From Streptomyces filipinensis (GTDB lineage Bacteria > Actinomycetota > Actinomycetes > Streptomycetales > Streptomycetaceae): a stretch of DNA of 64,000 bases. The first letter of the stretch is position 1. Each line of letters opens with the position of its first letter. Of the stretch, positions 8,770 through 19,240 are shown in pieces. Position numbers and translations under genes: made by a program. The stretch lies in NCBI RefSeq assembly GCF_014649495.1, contig NZ_BMTD01000003.1, positions 434,001 through 498,000 of the forward strand, read 5' to 3'. The notes beneath the pieces were generated by a model. The model saw nothing but the letters and a program-made list of their open reading frames with translations, was not told the DNA's origin and ran no database searches.

Positions 8770-8799
8770 GAGCGGCCGTCCCCGGCGGGACGGCCGCTC
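8770..8799. terminator. Bidirectional terminator between convergent GH92 genes
   Basis: GAGCGGCCGTCCC, a CGGC loop and its exact complement form a 13-bp perfect stem in the 59-base gap between the two stop codons. Being symmetric, it can serve both transcripts. There is no long T-tract, which is common in Streptomyces. Confidence 0.85.
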
Positions 8800-8806
8800 T
8801 CGTGCT

Positions 8807-11800
8807 TCAGCTGGTGGCGAGGGTGAACACGTGCAGGTCACCGTTGTCCGGGAGCCGGACGCTGCGGACGGCCCTGCCGTCGGGGGCGGTGAACGGCCTG
8901 GTGGCGAAGACGTAGGTCGCCACCGGGTCCTTGTCGGCGCCCGCGACGTTGCGGTACGGGGTCCTGGCGACGACCCGGTTGTCGTACTGGACGGTGCCGC
9001 CCCCGCCGCCGACGGTCCAGTCGGTGAAGGACAGGTCGACGGTGCCGGTGGTGCCGTCGGTGTAGGTGACGGTCGCCTTGGCCTGCTGGTCGCCGTTGAC
9101 CGCGCTGCCGATGAAGGACAGCGTGGCCGCGGGCGTGGGGAGCTGTACGGTCTGGCCGGCTCCCGTGGCGTTGTCCGGGCGGCCGTCGGGCGAGGCGGGC
9201 CAGGTGAAGGCGAGGCCCTCGACCGTGCCCTGCCCGCCGGGCGTCAGGCCGGCCGCCGCGAGGGCCTGGCGGGAGTAGCTCCAGCCACCGCCGTCGTAGT
9301 CCGCCTCGTCGTGGTCGCCGGTGTCGTCGGAGACCGCCGTGTTGTCGTAGGCGGCGAGCAGGGTGCCGGGGGCGGCCACGGTCAGCGACACCGGTTGCCG
9401 GTAGGAGGTGTCGCCCGAGGTCACCGTCACCGTGGCGGTGGCGAAGCCCTGCGCGGCGTCCTTCGCGGCCGTCAGGGTGATCTCCCGGGCCGCGTCGGTG
9501 ACCGTGCCCTCGGCGGGCGCTGCCGTGACGCCGGCCGGGGTGTCCACCCGGAAGCGCACCTCGGGGCCGGTGCCGCCGGTCAGCGACAGGGCGCGGACGA
9601 CGGTCCTGGTGCTCTCGCCGGGGGCGACGGTGGCGGCGGTGGGACCGACGCCGATCTGGTAGGGCTGCTCGCCCTCGCGGAAGGACGGCGGCGGACTGTC
9701 CGCGCCCCAGGTGGGGTCGGGGGTGGCGGACAGGGTGTAGTCGAGCCGGCCGCCGTCGCGGACGAAGGAGGCCGGCAGCCAGGGGCGGTCGCTGTCCCGG
9801 CCGTCGACCTTCAGGGACCGGATGTACGGTGCGCCGGGCGCCGCACCGCTCGCGCGCACGGAGATGTCGTTGCCCTGCGGACGGCTGATCTCGACGCGCG
9901 GGAACAGCGGTGAGGCGAGGACCAGTTCGGCGCGGGAGGGCACCTGCGGGTACATGCCGAGTGCCGAGAAGACGTACCAGGACGACATCGCGCCGAGGTC
10001 GTCGTTGCCGGGGATGCCGCCGGGCCCGGTCGACCACAGCTGCCGCATGGCGGCGCGTACGGTCTCCTGCGTCTTGTACGGGGCGCCCGCGTAGTCGTAC
10101 AGGTAGGGAACGTTGATCGACGGCTCGTTGTCCAGCTCGGACCTGGTGCCGCCGTGGCCGGTGAAGGCCCAGCCGCCGTCCTCGTCGTGGAAGAAGCCGT
10201 CGAGCCGGGCGAGCGCCTTGTCCCGGCCGCCCAGCGCGGCGAACAGGCCCGCCGGGTCGTGCGGGACCATCCAGGTGTACTGGGCCGCCGTGCCCTCCAC
10301 GAAGCCGTTGCCGGTGCCGGGGGTGAAGCCGGTGACCCAGCTGCCGTCGGCCTTGCGGTCGGCGATGTAACCGCCGCCGGGGTCGGCCGCGACGTCGAAG
10401 GCGTTCTGCCACCACTGGGCGCGGCGGGCGAAGGCGGCCCGGGTGTCCTGTTCGCCCGCCGCCGCGGCGAGCTGGGAGAGGGAGAAGTCGGCCGTGGACA
10501 TCTCCAGGGTCTCGGCGGCGCCGCCCCAGGCGTTGGAGACGCTGGGCATGTAGTGCAGCCTGAGGTACTTGTCCAGCGAGGGCCGCTGGCCGGCGGACAG
10601 CACCGGCTTGCCCGCCGGGGACAGGTCCTGCTCGGTCGGCACGGTGGCCGCCTCGACCAGCGAGTCCAGCGCGCCGTGCAGGTCGAAGTCCGTGCCGCCG
10701 AAGGCGCGGATGCCGGCCAGCGCGGTCGGCGAGGGGTCGCCGTTCATGACGTGGGTGCCGCTCGCGCCGTGCAGCCAGCGGTCCCAGGTGCCGCCGTTCT
10801 GCCGGGCCAGCTCGTACAGCGACTGGGCGATGTCGGAGCCCGTGCGCGGGTCGAGCAGGGTGAGCAGCTGCAGCTGGTCGCGGTAGACGTCCCAGCCGGA
10901 GAAGGTGCCGTACTGGGCGCGGTGGCCGTGGCCCACCCGGTGCACCTCGGCGTCGCTGCCCCGGTAGCGGCCGTCGGCGTCGCTGATGACGTTGGGGTGC
11001 AGCAGCGCGTGGTACAGCGCGGTGTAGAAGGTGGTGCGGTCGGTGTCCGTGCCGCCGCCGACGCGGACGGCGCCGAGCCGTTCGCGCCAGGCCCGGCGGG
11101 CCGCGTCCGCGACGGCGTCGAAGGAGCGGCCGGGCGGGTTCTCGGCGGCGAGGTTGGCCTCGGCCGCCGCCCGGCTGACGTAGGAGATGCCGACCTTGAC
11201 GTTCACCGGTCCGGTGCCGGGCGCGAACTCGACATAGCCGCCGGCGCCCTTGCCCGCGACGGGCCGCCCGCCGTGCGAGAAGCCGCCGGTGCCCCCGGAG
11301 GCCGTCAGCGAGCCGGGGTCCAGGCGGTCGTCCTGCCAGGTGCCGGTGCCCGTGAAGGCGCGGTCGAAGCGGGCGGTGAAGTAGAGGGTGTAGTAGGCGC
11401 GCCGGCCTTCCGGATCCAGGTAGCCGCAGAAGTTCCCGGAGGTCACGGACCCGGAGATGGTCCGGCTGTCCGGGTCGATCGTGACGGACGAGTCCTCCGA
11501 GCCGGCCTCGGAGCGGGCGGTGCGCACCAGCAGCGAGGCGGGCTTGCCGGACGGGAAGGTGAAGCGGGCCGAGCCGGTGCGTGCGGTGGCGGTGAGGTCG
11601 GCGGTGACGCCGGAGGCCAGGCCCACCTTGTAGTGACCGGGTTCGGCGGTCTCGTCGGCGTGGGTGAAGTCGGAGGCGTAGACGGCGTCCTTGGTGTCGC
11701 TCGCCGGTGAGGAGGTCACCTGGCCGGCGTACGGGAAGAAGGGGATGTCGCCGCTGCCGCCCGCGCAGCCGGTGCCGGACATGTGGGTGAGGCTGAAGCC

Positions 11801-12079
11801 ACGGACGCGGGTGGCGTCGTACTGGTAGCCGCCGGGCGCGGCGGTCCTGGTGGCGTCGCCCCTGGTGTTCTCGGGGCTCCAGGAGAGCATGCCGAAGGGG
11901 ACGACGGCGCCCGGGAAGACGTCACCGCCGTTGCTGGTGCCGATCAGCGGATCGACGTACGAGGTGGGGTCCTTGACGAGACCGGGGGGTGCGACGGATG
12001 CCGCGAGGGCGGGTGTGGCGGCGACGCCGCCGGTCGCGAGCAGCGCGGCGAGCAGCAGGGACAGGGGTCTGAAACGCAC
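8807..12079 (-). CDS. Secreted GH92 alpha-mannosidase with NEW3-like and CBM-like C-terminus
   Basis: A 1,090-residue exported protein (Sec signal about 1-26, ending PALA-A). The GH92 N-domain begins at DPTSYVDPLIGTSNGGDVFPGA, a family hallmark. The catalytic region keeps the acid in DNEPSINVPYLY (Glu652) and the base motif GNDDLGAMSSWY (Asp693/Asp694), so this should be a true inverting alpha-mannosidase, unlike its neighbour. Residues about 800-890 resemble a NEW3 domain (PGESTRTVVRALSLTGG). The last 190 resemble an NPCBM-like sugar-binding module. The GTG start at 12077-12079 follows AAGGAGGAAGG. Two copies of the GACAACGTTGTC-type operator lie 149-206 bases upstream. It likely trims mannan or N-glycan mannose outside the cell. 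Confidence 0.92.
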   Translation of the reverse strand: MRFRPLSLLLAALLATGGVAATPALAASVAPPGLVKDPTSYVDPLIGTSNGGDVFPGAVVPFGMLSWSPENTRGDATRTAAPGGYQYDATRVRGFSLTHMSGTGCAGGSGDIPFFPYAGQVTSSPASDTKDAVYASDFTHADETAEPGHYKVGLASGVTADLTATARTGSARFTFPSGKPASLLVRTARSEAGSEDSSVTIDPDSRTISGSVTSGNFCGYLDPEGRRAYYTLYFTARFDRAFTGTGTWQDDRLDPGSLTASGGTGGFSHGGRPVAGKGAGGYVEFAPGTGPVNVKVGISYVSRAAAEANLAAENPPGRSFDAVADAARRAWRERLGAVRVGGGTDTDRTTFYTALYHALLHPNVISDADGRYRGSDAEVHRVGHGHRAQYGTFSGWDVYRDQLQLLTLLDPRTGSDIAQSLYELARQNGGTWDRWLHGASGTHVMNGDPSPTALAGIRAFGGTDFDLHGALDSLVEAATVPTEQDLSPAGKPVLSAGQRPSLDKYLRLHYMPSVSNAWGGAAETLEMSTADFSLSQLAAAAGEQDTRAAFARRAQWWQNAFDVAADPGGGYIADRKADGSWVTGFTPGTGNGFVEGTAAQYTWMVPHDPAGLFAALGGRDKALARLDGFFHDEDGGWAFTGHGGTRSELDNEPSINVPYLYDYAGAPYKTQETVRAAMRQLWSTGPGGIPGNDDLGAMSSWYVFSALGMYPQVPSRAELVLASPLFPRVEISRPQGNDISVRASGAAPGAPYIRSLKVDGRDSDRPWLPASFVRDGGRLDYTLSATPDPTWGADSPPPSFREGEQPYQIGVGPTAATVAPGESTRTVVRALSLTGGTGPEVRFRVDTPAGVTAAPAEGTVTDAAREITLTAAKDAAQGFATATVTVTSGDTSYRQPVSLTVAAPGTLLAAYDNTAVSDDTGDHDEADYDGGGWSYSRQALAAAGLTPGGQGTVEGLAFTWPASPDGRPDNATGAGQTVQLPTPAATLSFIGSAVNGDQQAKATVTYTDGTTGTVDLSFTDWTVGGGGGTVQYDNRVVARTPYRNVAGADKDPVATYVFATRPFTAPDGRAVRSVRLPDNGDLHVFTLATS

Positions 12080-12227
12080 GCGGCCCTTCCTCCTTCATGG
12101 ACGGGTCGCGCACCACAGGTCGCACAAGCCGCAGGGACAGTAACGTGCGCCAGCGGTACCACGGAAGACCGCGTACACGCCGTGGGCGCGCGCCGGGATC
12201 ACCCGGTCGGGCTACCCCAAGTGGGTT

Positions 12228-12285
12228 GACATCGTTGTCGGTTCAGGCGGTAGAGTCATGTACAGACCATTCGACAACGTTGTCG
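12228..12285. promoter_or_regulatory. Two LacI-type operators in the 454-base GH92/phosphatase gap
   Basis: GACATCGTTGTC (12228-12239, one mismatch from a palindrome) and CGACAACGTTGTCG (12272-12285, perfect) are 44 bases apart centre to centre, roughly four helical turns. They match the site before the other GH92 gene, so both mannosidases probably share one repressor, and spaced paired sites may allow looping. The rest of the 12080-12533 gap has no convincing gene. Near its right end TAGAAA (12522-12527) lies six bases before the phosphatase ATG, a possible -10 for a leaderless message. Confidence 0.65.
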
Positions 12286-12533
12286 CGCACTTCTCGACAC
12301 ACAAGCCACCACCACCCGGGCGGGACACCGACCCCCCTCACCCGCCCGGCTCGCGGACCCGGTGCGCATGGCCACCGGGTCCGCCCGAGCACCTCCACCA
12401 GGGCACACCCGGGCGATGCAGGCGTGACGCCTGTTGCTCAACACGGGTCCTGTGACCTGCGGGGCGATGAAATGTGGCGTCCATCTCGTGGACCGGCATA
12501 GTCAACGCGTGCAACCGGTGCTAGAAATGCCGC

Positions 12534-15245
12534 ATGTCGGACTGTTTCGCCCGATTCAGGCGTAAGTCATGGCGTTCCATGGTCCAACGGAGCCCGCGGA
12601 GCGTGGCCAGCCAGGTCTTCCTTCTCCAGGTCGCGCTGGTGGTGCTGCTCGTGGTCTGCGGCGTCCTCGCACTCGTCCTGCAGTCGGAACGCGACACCGG
12701 CACGGAGGCCAGGCGTCGTTCCATAGCCGTGGCGCAGACTTTCGCGCACTCTCCCGGCGTCCTCCAGGCGTTGCGCACCCCGGACCCGTCCAAGGTGCTC
12801 CAGCCCCTCACCGAGATGGGGCGCAAGTCGGCGGGAGTCGACTTCATCGTGGTGATGAACACCAAGGGCATCCGCTACACCCACCCCATCCCCAGCAAGA
12901 TCGGTCACCGCTTCGTCGGCCGGATCGGACCCTCGCTGGCCGGGAAGGTCTACACCGAGAGCGTCCACGGCCCGCTCGGCCACGAGGTCCAGGCCACCGT
13001 TCCCATCGACGACGACCACGGCAGGGTGACCGCCCTCGTCTCCGCCGGGCTGAAGGTGAAGAACGTGACCAACGCGGTGGACCGGCAACTGCCGATCATC
13101 CTGACCGCCGGGGCCGGCGCGCTGGTGGTCACCACCGGCGGTACGGCGCTGGTGGGCCGGCGGCTGCGGCGGCAGACGCACAGCCTGGCGGCGGACGAGA
13201 TGAGCCGCATGTACGAGCACCACGACACGGTGCTGCACTCGGTGCGGGAGGGCGTGCTCATCGTCGACGCCGACGAGCGGATCCTGCTCGCCAACGACGA
13301 GGCCAGGCGGCTCCTGGAGCTGCCCTCCGACGTCGAGGGGCGCAGCGTGCGGGAGCTGCCGGGCCTCGACCCGGCGATGACGGAGCTGCTGGTCTCCGGC
13401 CGGGAGGCGGGCGACGAGGTGCACTTCGCCGGGGGCCGTCTGCTGGCCGTCAACCAGCGGCCCACCGACCGCGCGGGGTGCCCCGGCGGCATCGTGGTGA
13501 CCCTGCGCGACTCCACCGAGCTGCAGGCGGTGTCGGGCCGGGCGGAGGTCACGCGGGAGCGCCTGGAGCTGCTGTACGACGCCGGGCTGGGCATCGGCAC
13601 CAGCCTCGACGTGGTCCGTACGGCCGACGAGCTGACGCGGGTCGCCGTCCCCCGCTTCGCCGACTTCGTCACCGTGGACGTGGCCGACGCCGTCCTGCAC
13701 GGCGAGGAGCCGGGCCCCACGGCGACGGACATGCGGCGTGTGGCCGTGGGCGGCATCCGGGACGACCATCCGCTCTACGAGAAGGGCCGGCTGATCGACT
13801 TCCTGCCCTCGACCCCCCAGGCGCGCGGCTACGACGCCGGCCGCTCCGAGCTGGTGACCGATCTGTCGAGCGCGCAGGACTGGCAGGCACAGGACCCGGA
13901 GCGCGCCCGGCAGATCGTGGAATTCGGCATCCACTCGCTGGTCACCGCCCCCATCCAGGCCCGCGGCGAAGTGCTCGGCATGGTCAACTTCTGGCGGTCC
14001 AAACGCGAGCCCTTCGACCACGAGGAGCTGTCGCTGGCGGAGGAGCTGGTGGCCCGGGCCGCGGTGAGCATCGACAACGCCCGCCGGTACACCCGTGAGC
14101 ACGCCCTCGCGGTCACCCTCCAGCGCAGCCTGCTGCCGCGCACGCTGCCCGAGCAGAGCGCCCTCGACGTGGGTTACCGCTATCTGCCCGCCCAGTCCGG
14201 AGTGAGCGGCGACTGGTTCGACGTGATCCCGCTGCCGGGCAGCAGGGTGGCGCTGGCCGTCGGCGACGTGGTCGGACACGGTCTGCACGCGGCCGCCACG
14301 ATGGGCCGGCTGCGTACCGCGGTGCACAACTTCTCCACCCTCGATCTGCCGCCCGACGAGCTGCTCAGCCATCTGGACGACCTGGTCGGCCGCATCGACC
14401 AGCACGAGGCCTCTCCGGAGACCGCCGGGGAGATCGTGGGCGCCACCTGCCTGTACGCGATCTACGACCCCGTGACGCGCCGCTGTGTCATGGCCCGCGC
14501 CGGGCACCTCGCGCCGGCACTGATCCACCCCGACGGCAGCGTGACCTTCCCCGACGTGCCGGCCGGGCCGCCGCTGGGCCTGGGCGGCATGCCGTTCCAG
14601 ACGGCCGAGCTGGACCTTCCCGAGGGCAGCCAGCTCGTGCTGTACACCGACGGGCTCATCGAGGACCGTACGCGCGACCTGGACGTGGGCATGGAGCTGC
14701 TGCGCCGGGCACTGGCCGGTCACCCCGAGCGGACGCCGGAGGAGAGCTGCCAGGCGGCGCTGGACGCGCTGCTGCCCGAGCGGCCGGTGGACGACGTGGC
14801 GCTGCTGATCGCGCGGACCCGGGCGCTGCCGGCCGACCAGGTCGCCGACTGGGACGTGCCGCGCGACCCCGCCGCCGTGTCGGGCATGCGCGCCGCCGTC
14901 TCCGGCCAGCTGGAGCAGTGGGGCCTGTCCGAGCTGGGCTTCGGCATGGAACTGGTGCTGAGCGAGCTGATCACCAACGCCATCCGCTACGGCTCCGATC
15001 CGATCCATGTGCGGCTGATCCATGACCGCACGCTGATCTGCGAGGTGGCCGACGCCAGCAGCACCTCGCCGCATCTGCGGTACGCGGCGACGACCGACGA
15101 GGGCGGCCGGGGTCTGTTCCTGGTGTCGCAGCTGGCCGAGCGCTGGGGCACCCGCTACACGGACCAGGGCAAGGTGATCTGGGCCGAACTGGCCGTGCCG
15201 GACATGCCAGACATGCCAGACCTGGGCGAGTTCCTCGTCGACTGA
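12534..15245 (+). CDS. Membrane SpoIIE-type PP2C phosphatase with sCache, PAS, GAF and HATPase domains
   Basis: A 903-residue signalling protein. In order: a membrane helix (about 27-49); an extracellular Cache-like sensor (about 50-175, with GVDFIVVMNTKGIRYTHP, as in DcuS/CitA citrate and C4-acid sensors); a second helix (about 182-202); PAS (210-335); GAF (345-525); a PP2C/SpoIIE phosphatase (about 545-750; metal motifs GDWFDV, VGDVVGHG, YTDGLIEDR); and a C-terminal anti-sigma-type ATPase (about 775-890; SELITNAIRYG, DEGGRGLFL). Such proteins dephosphorylate anti-anti-sigma factors while the kinase domain phosphorylates them, so both activities may sit in one chain. No Shine-Dalgarno precedes ATG 12534; an in-frame ATG at 12579 is an alternative. 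The tail has a short duplication (PDMPDMPD). Confidence 0.9.
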   Translation: MSDCFARFRRKSWRSMVQRSPRSVASQVFLLQVALVVLLVVCGVLALVLQSERDTGTEARRRSIAVAQTFAHSPGVLQALRTPDPSKVLQPLTEMGRKSAGVDFIVVMNTKGIRYTHPIPSKIGHRFVGRIGPSLAGKVYTESVHGPLGHEVQATVPIDDDHGRVTALVSAGLKVKNVTNAVDRQLPIILTAGAGALVVTTGGTALVGRRLRRQTHSLAADEMSRMYEHHDTVLHSVREGVLIVDADERILLANDEARRLLELPSDVEGRSVRELPGLDPAMTELLVSGREAGDEVHFAGGRLLAVNQRPTDRAGCPGGIVVTLRDSTELQAVSGRAEVTRERLELLYDAGLGIGTSLDVVRTADELTRVAVPRFADFVTVDVADAVLHGEEPGPTATDMRRVAVGGIRDDHPLYEKGRLIDFLPSTPQARGYDAGRSELVTDLSSAQDWQAQDPERARQIVEFGIHSLVTAPIQARGEVLGMVNFWRSKREPFDHEELSLAEELVARAAVSIDNARRYTREHALAVTLQRSLLPRTLPEQSALDVGYRYLPAQSGVSGDWFDVIPLPGSRVALAVGDVVGHGLHAAATMGRLRTAVHNFSTLDLPPDELLSHLDDLVGRIDQHEASPETAGEIVGATCLYAIYDPVTRRCVMARAGHLAPALIHPDGSVTFPDVPAGPPLGLGGMPFQTAELDLPEGSQLVLYTDGLIEDRTRDLDVGMELLRRALAGHPERTPEESCQAALDALLPERPVDDVALLIARTRALPADQVADWDVPRDPAAVSGMRAAVSGQLEQWGLSELGFGMELVLSELITNAIRYGSDPIHVRLIHDRTLICEVADASSTSPHLRYAATTDEGGRGLFLVSQLAERWGTRYTDQGKVIWAELAVPDMPDMPDLGEFLVD

Positions 15246-15356
15246 GCCGGCCGGCAGGCGGGCCTCAGCCCGGGACGGCTCCTCGCTGTGCCGGTCCGCC
15301 GGGAGAAGGCTGTGTTCCACCTGAGCCGGGGCGATGACCTGGTCACGGCACGGCGA

Positions 15357-15390
15357 AGGGCCGCGTCCCCGGTACCGGGGACGCGGCCCT
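15357..15390. terminator. Strong bidirectional terminator, perfect 34-base palindrome
   Basis: The segment is identical to its own reverse complement across all 34 bases, centred on a KpnI-like GGTACC, and can fold into a very stable GC-rich hairpin. It lies between the convergent phosphatase and aconitase genes, 17 bases from the aconitase stop, and should end both transcripts. Confidence 0.88.
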
Positions 15391-15407
15391 CGACCGCCCT
15401 GTGCCGC

Positions 15408-18227
<2,820 letters not shown>

Positions 18228-18255
18228 AGTGGCGGCTACGGTGCGCCTCGGCAGA

Positions 18256-18273
18256 TATCTCGATGTCGAGATA
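18256..18273. promoter_or_regulatory. Orphan 18-base palindrome (MarR-type operator?)
   Basis: TATCTCGA-TG-TCGAGATA is a perfect inverted repeat with a two-base centre, the form often bound by MarR- or PadR-type regulators. It lies between the acnA upstream region and the 3' end of the lipoprotein gene. No such regulator gene is adjacent, so the site is either a distal acnA element or left over from a lost gene. Confidence 0.5.
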
Positions 18274-18360
18274 ACACTAGTACATGGGCGCTGGATGGTC
18301 ATGCCCAACCCGGCCCGCACCCGACCGGTCCGCACCCGACCCGGTCCGCTCCGGCGGCGG

Positions 18361-19032
18361 CTACCAGCTCAGCTCGGTGTCCATCTTGGCGGGGGCCAGG
18401 GCCGTCACATGGCCGTGGTCGCCGTACACGGACCGCCGCCAGTGGACGAACGCCTTGGCGGCGTCGTTCAGCTCGTCGTCCTGCCACACGCCATAGTCGA
18501 CCCACACGTCGGCCTCCGTGCGACCGCTGTCGTCGGGCGTGCGGACGCAGACCCGGGTGACATGGGCGGCGATGGCGGCATCCCCCTTCGGGGCGCTCGC
18601 CATCAGGTACGCGCGGAATTCGCGCGCCATCGAGAACCAGCGGTGCGGACCGGCCCCCGGCACGTCCGCGCCGTCCTCCGTGGTGTCCCCCGCGGGCGCC
18701 CCCTGGTCGTCGGTCGTCGTGTCGGGCAGCTCCTGGTCGTCGGTCGTCGTGTCCGGGAGTTCCTGGTCGTCGGTCGTCGTGTCCGGGAGCCCCTGGTCGT
18801 CGGTCGTCGTGTCCGGGAGCCCCTGGTCGTCGGTCGTCGTGTCCGGGAGCCCCTGGTCGTCATTCGTGTCCTGCGGAGGGTTCTCGACGTCGCACGCCTT
18901 GTCGATCACCGTCGAGCGCGGTGCCGGCGAGTCGTCCCGGGCCGTGTCCGCGCGCTTCGTCCCGCAGGAGACGAGCGTGCAACAGCCGACGAGCAGCGCG
19001 GCGACGAGCCGCCGGCGCATCCTGGTCCTCAT
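18361..19032 (-). CDS. Putative lipoprotein with Asp/Thr-rich tandem repeats
   Basis: A 223-residue protein of unknown function. The start at 19032 (MRTRMRRR) is chosen because AGGGGG lies eight bases before it; the frame stays open 12 codons further. A basic n-region and hydrophobic core end in a lipobox, LVSC with Cys23, so it should be anchored on the outer face of the membrane. Residues about 55-110 are five tandem copies of a 10-residue unit, DDQGLPDTTT or DDQELPDTTT, an acidic flexible stalk. The C-terminal ~100 residues look folded (HRWFSMAREFRAYLMASAP..., ending DTELSW) but match nothing I recognise. It stands alone between acnA and the MurA-like gene. Confidence 0.75.
   Translation of the reverse strand: MRTRMRRRLVAALLVGCCTLVSCGTKRADTARDDSPAPRSTVIDKACDVENPPQDTNDDQGLPDTTTDDQGLPDTTTDDQGLPDTTTDDQELPDTTTDDQELPDTTTDDQGAPAGDTTEDGADVPGAGPHRWFSMAREFRAYLMASAPKGDAAIAAHVTRVCVRTPDDSGRTEADVWVDYGVWQDDELNDAAKAFVHWRRSVYGDHGHVTALAPAKMDTELSW
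18703..18861. repeat. In-frame 30-bp tandem repeat array
   Basis: Five near-identical 30-base units and a partial sixth, beginning CTGGTCGTCGGTCGTCGTGT on the plus strand, encode the 10-residue DDQ(G/E)LPDTTT repeat of the lipoprotein. Copies differ at only a few positions, suggesting recent slippage or unequal exchange, so copy number probably varies between strains. Confidence 0.95.
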
Positions 19033-19212
19033 GTGTATCCCCCTTCGGGAACAGAGAGGGATACGCATGGACAGGGGTTGCCCGGGTAACCGAGTGTCCT
19101 ACGACATCGGCCGATTTGCCCAGATCCCTCCGGCTGACTCACACCGTTGCGGCCAGGCGCCGCTGACGGGGCGTCACGCCCGTCACCCGAACGGACCCCC
19201 CAAACGAGCACC

Positions 19213-19228
19213 ATCTCATATCTGAGAT
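19213..19228. promoter_or_regulatory. Palindrome next to the start of the XRE-MurA gene
   Basis: ATCTCA-TATC-TGAGAT is a perfect six-base inverted repeat ending 12 bases before the ATG at 19241. The gene encodes its own XRE-type DNA-binding domain, so this is a good candidate for its autoregulatory operator. There is no Shine-Dalgarno between the palindrome and the ATG. GATAAC (19226-19231) could be a -10 for a leaderless or nearly leaderless message. Confidence 0.55.
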
Positions 19229-19240
19229 AACCTCAACCTC

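Noticed and set aside
18703-18861. Tandem 30-base repeats as a CRISPR array
   Set aside because: The units are contiguous with no unique spacers, stay in frame and encode a repeated peptide; no cas genes are present.
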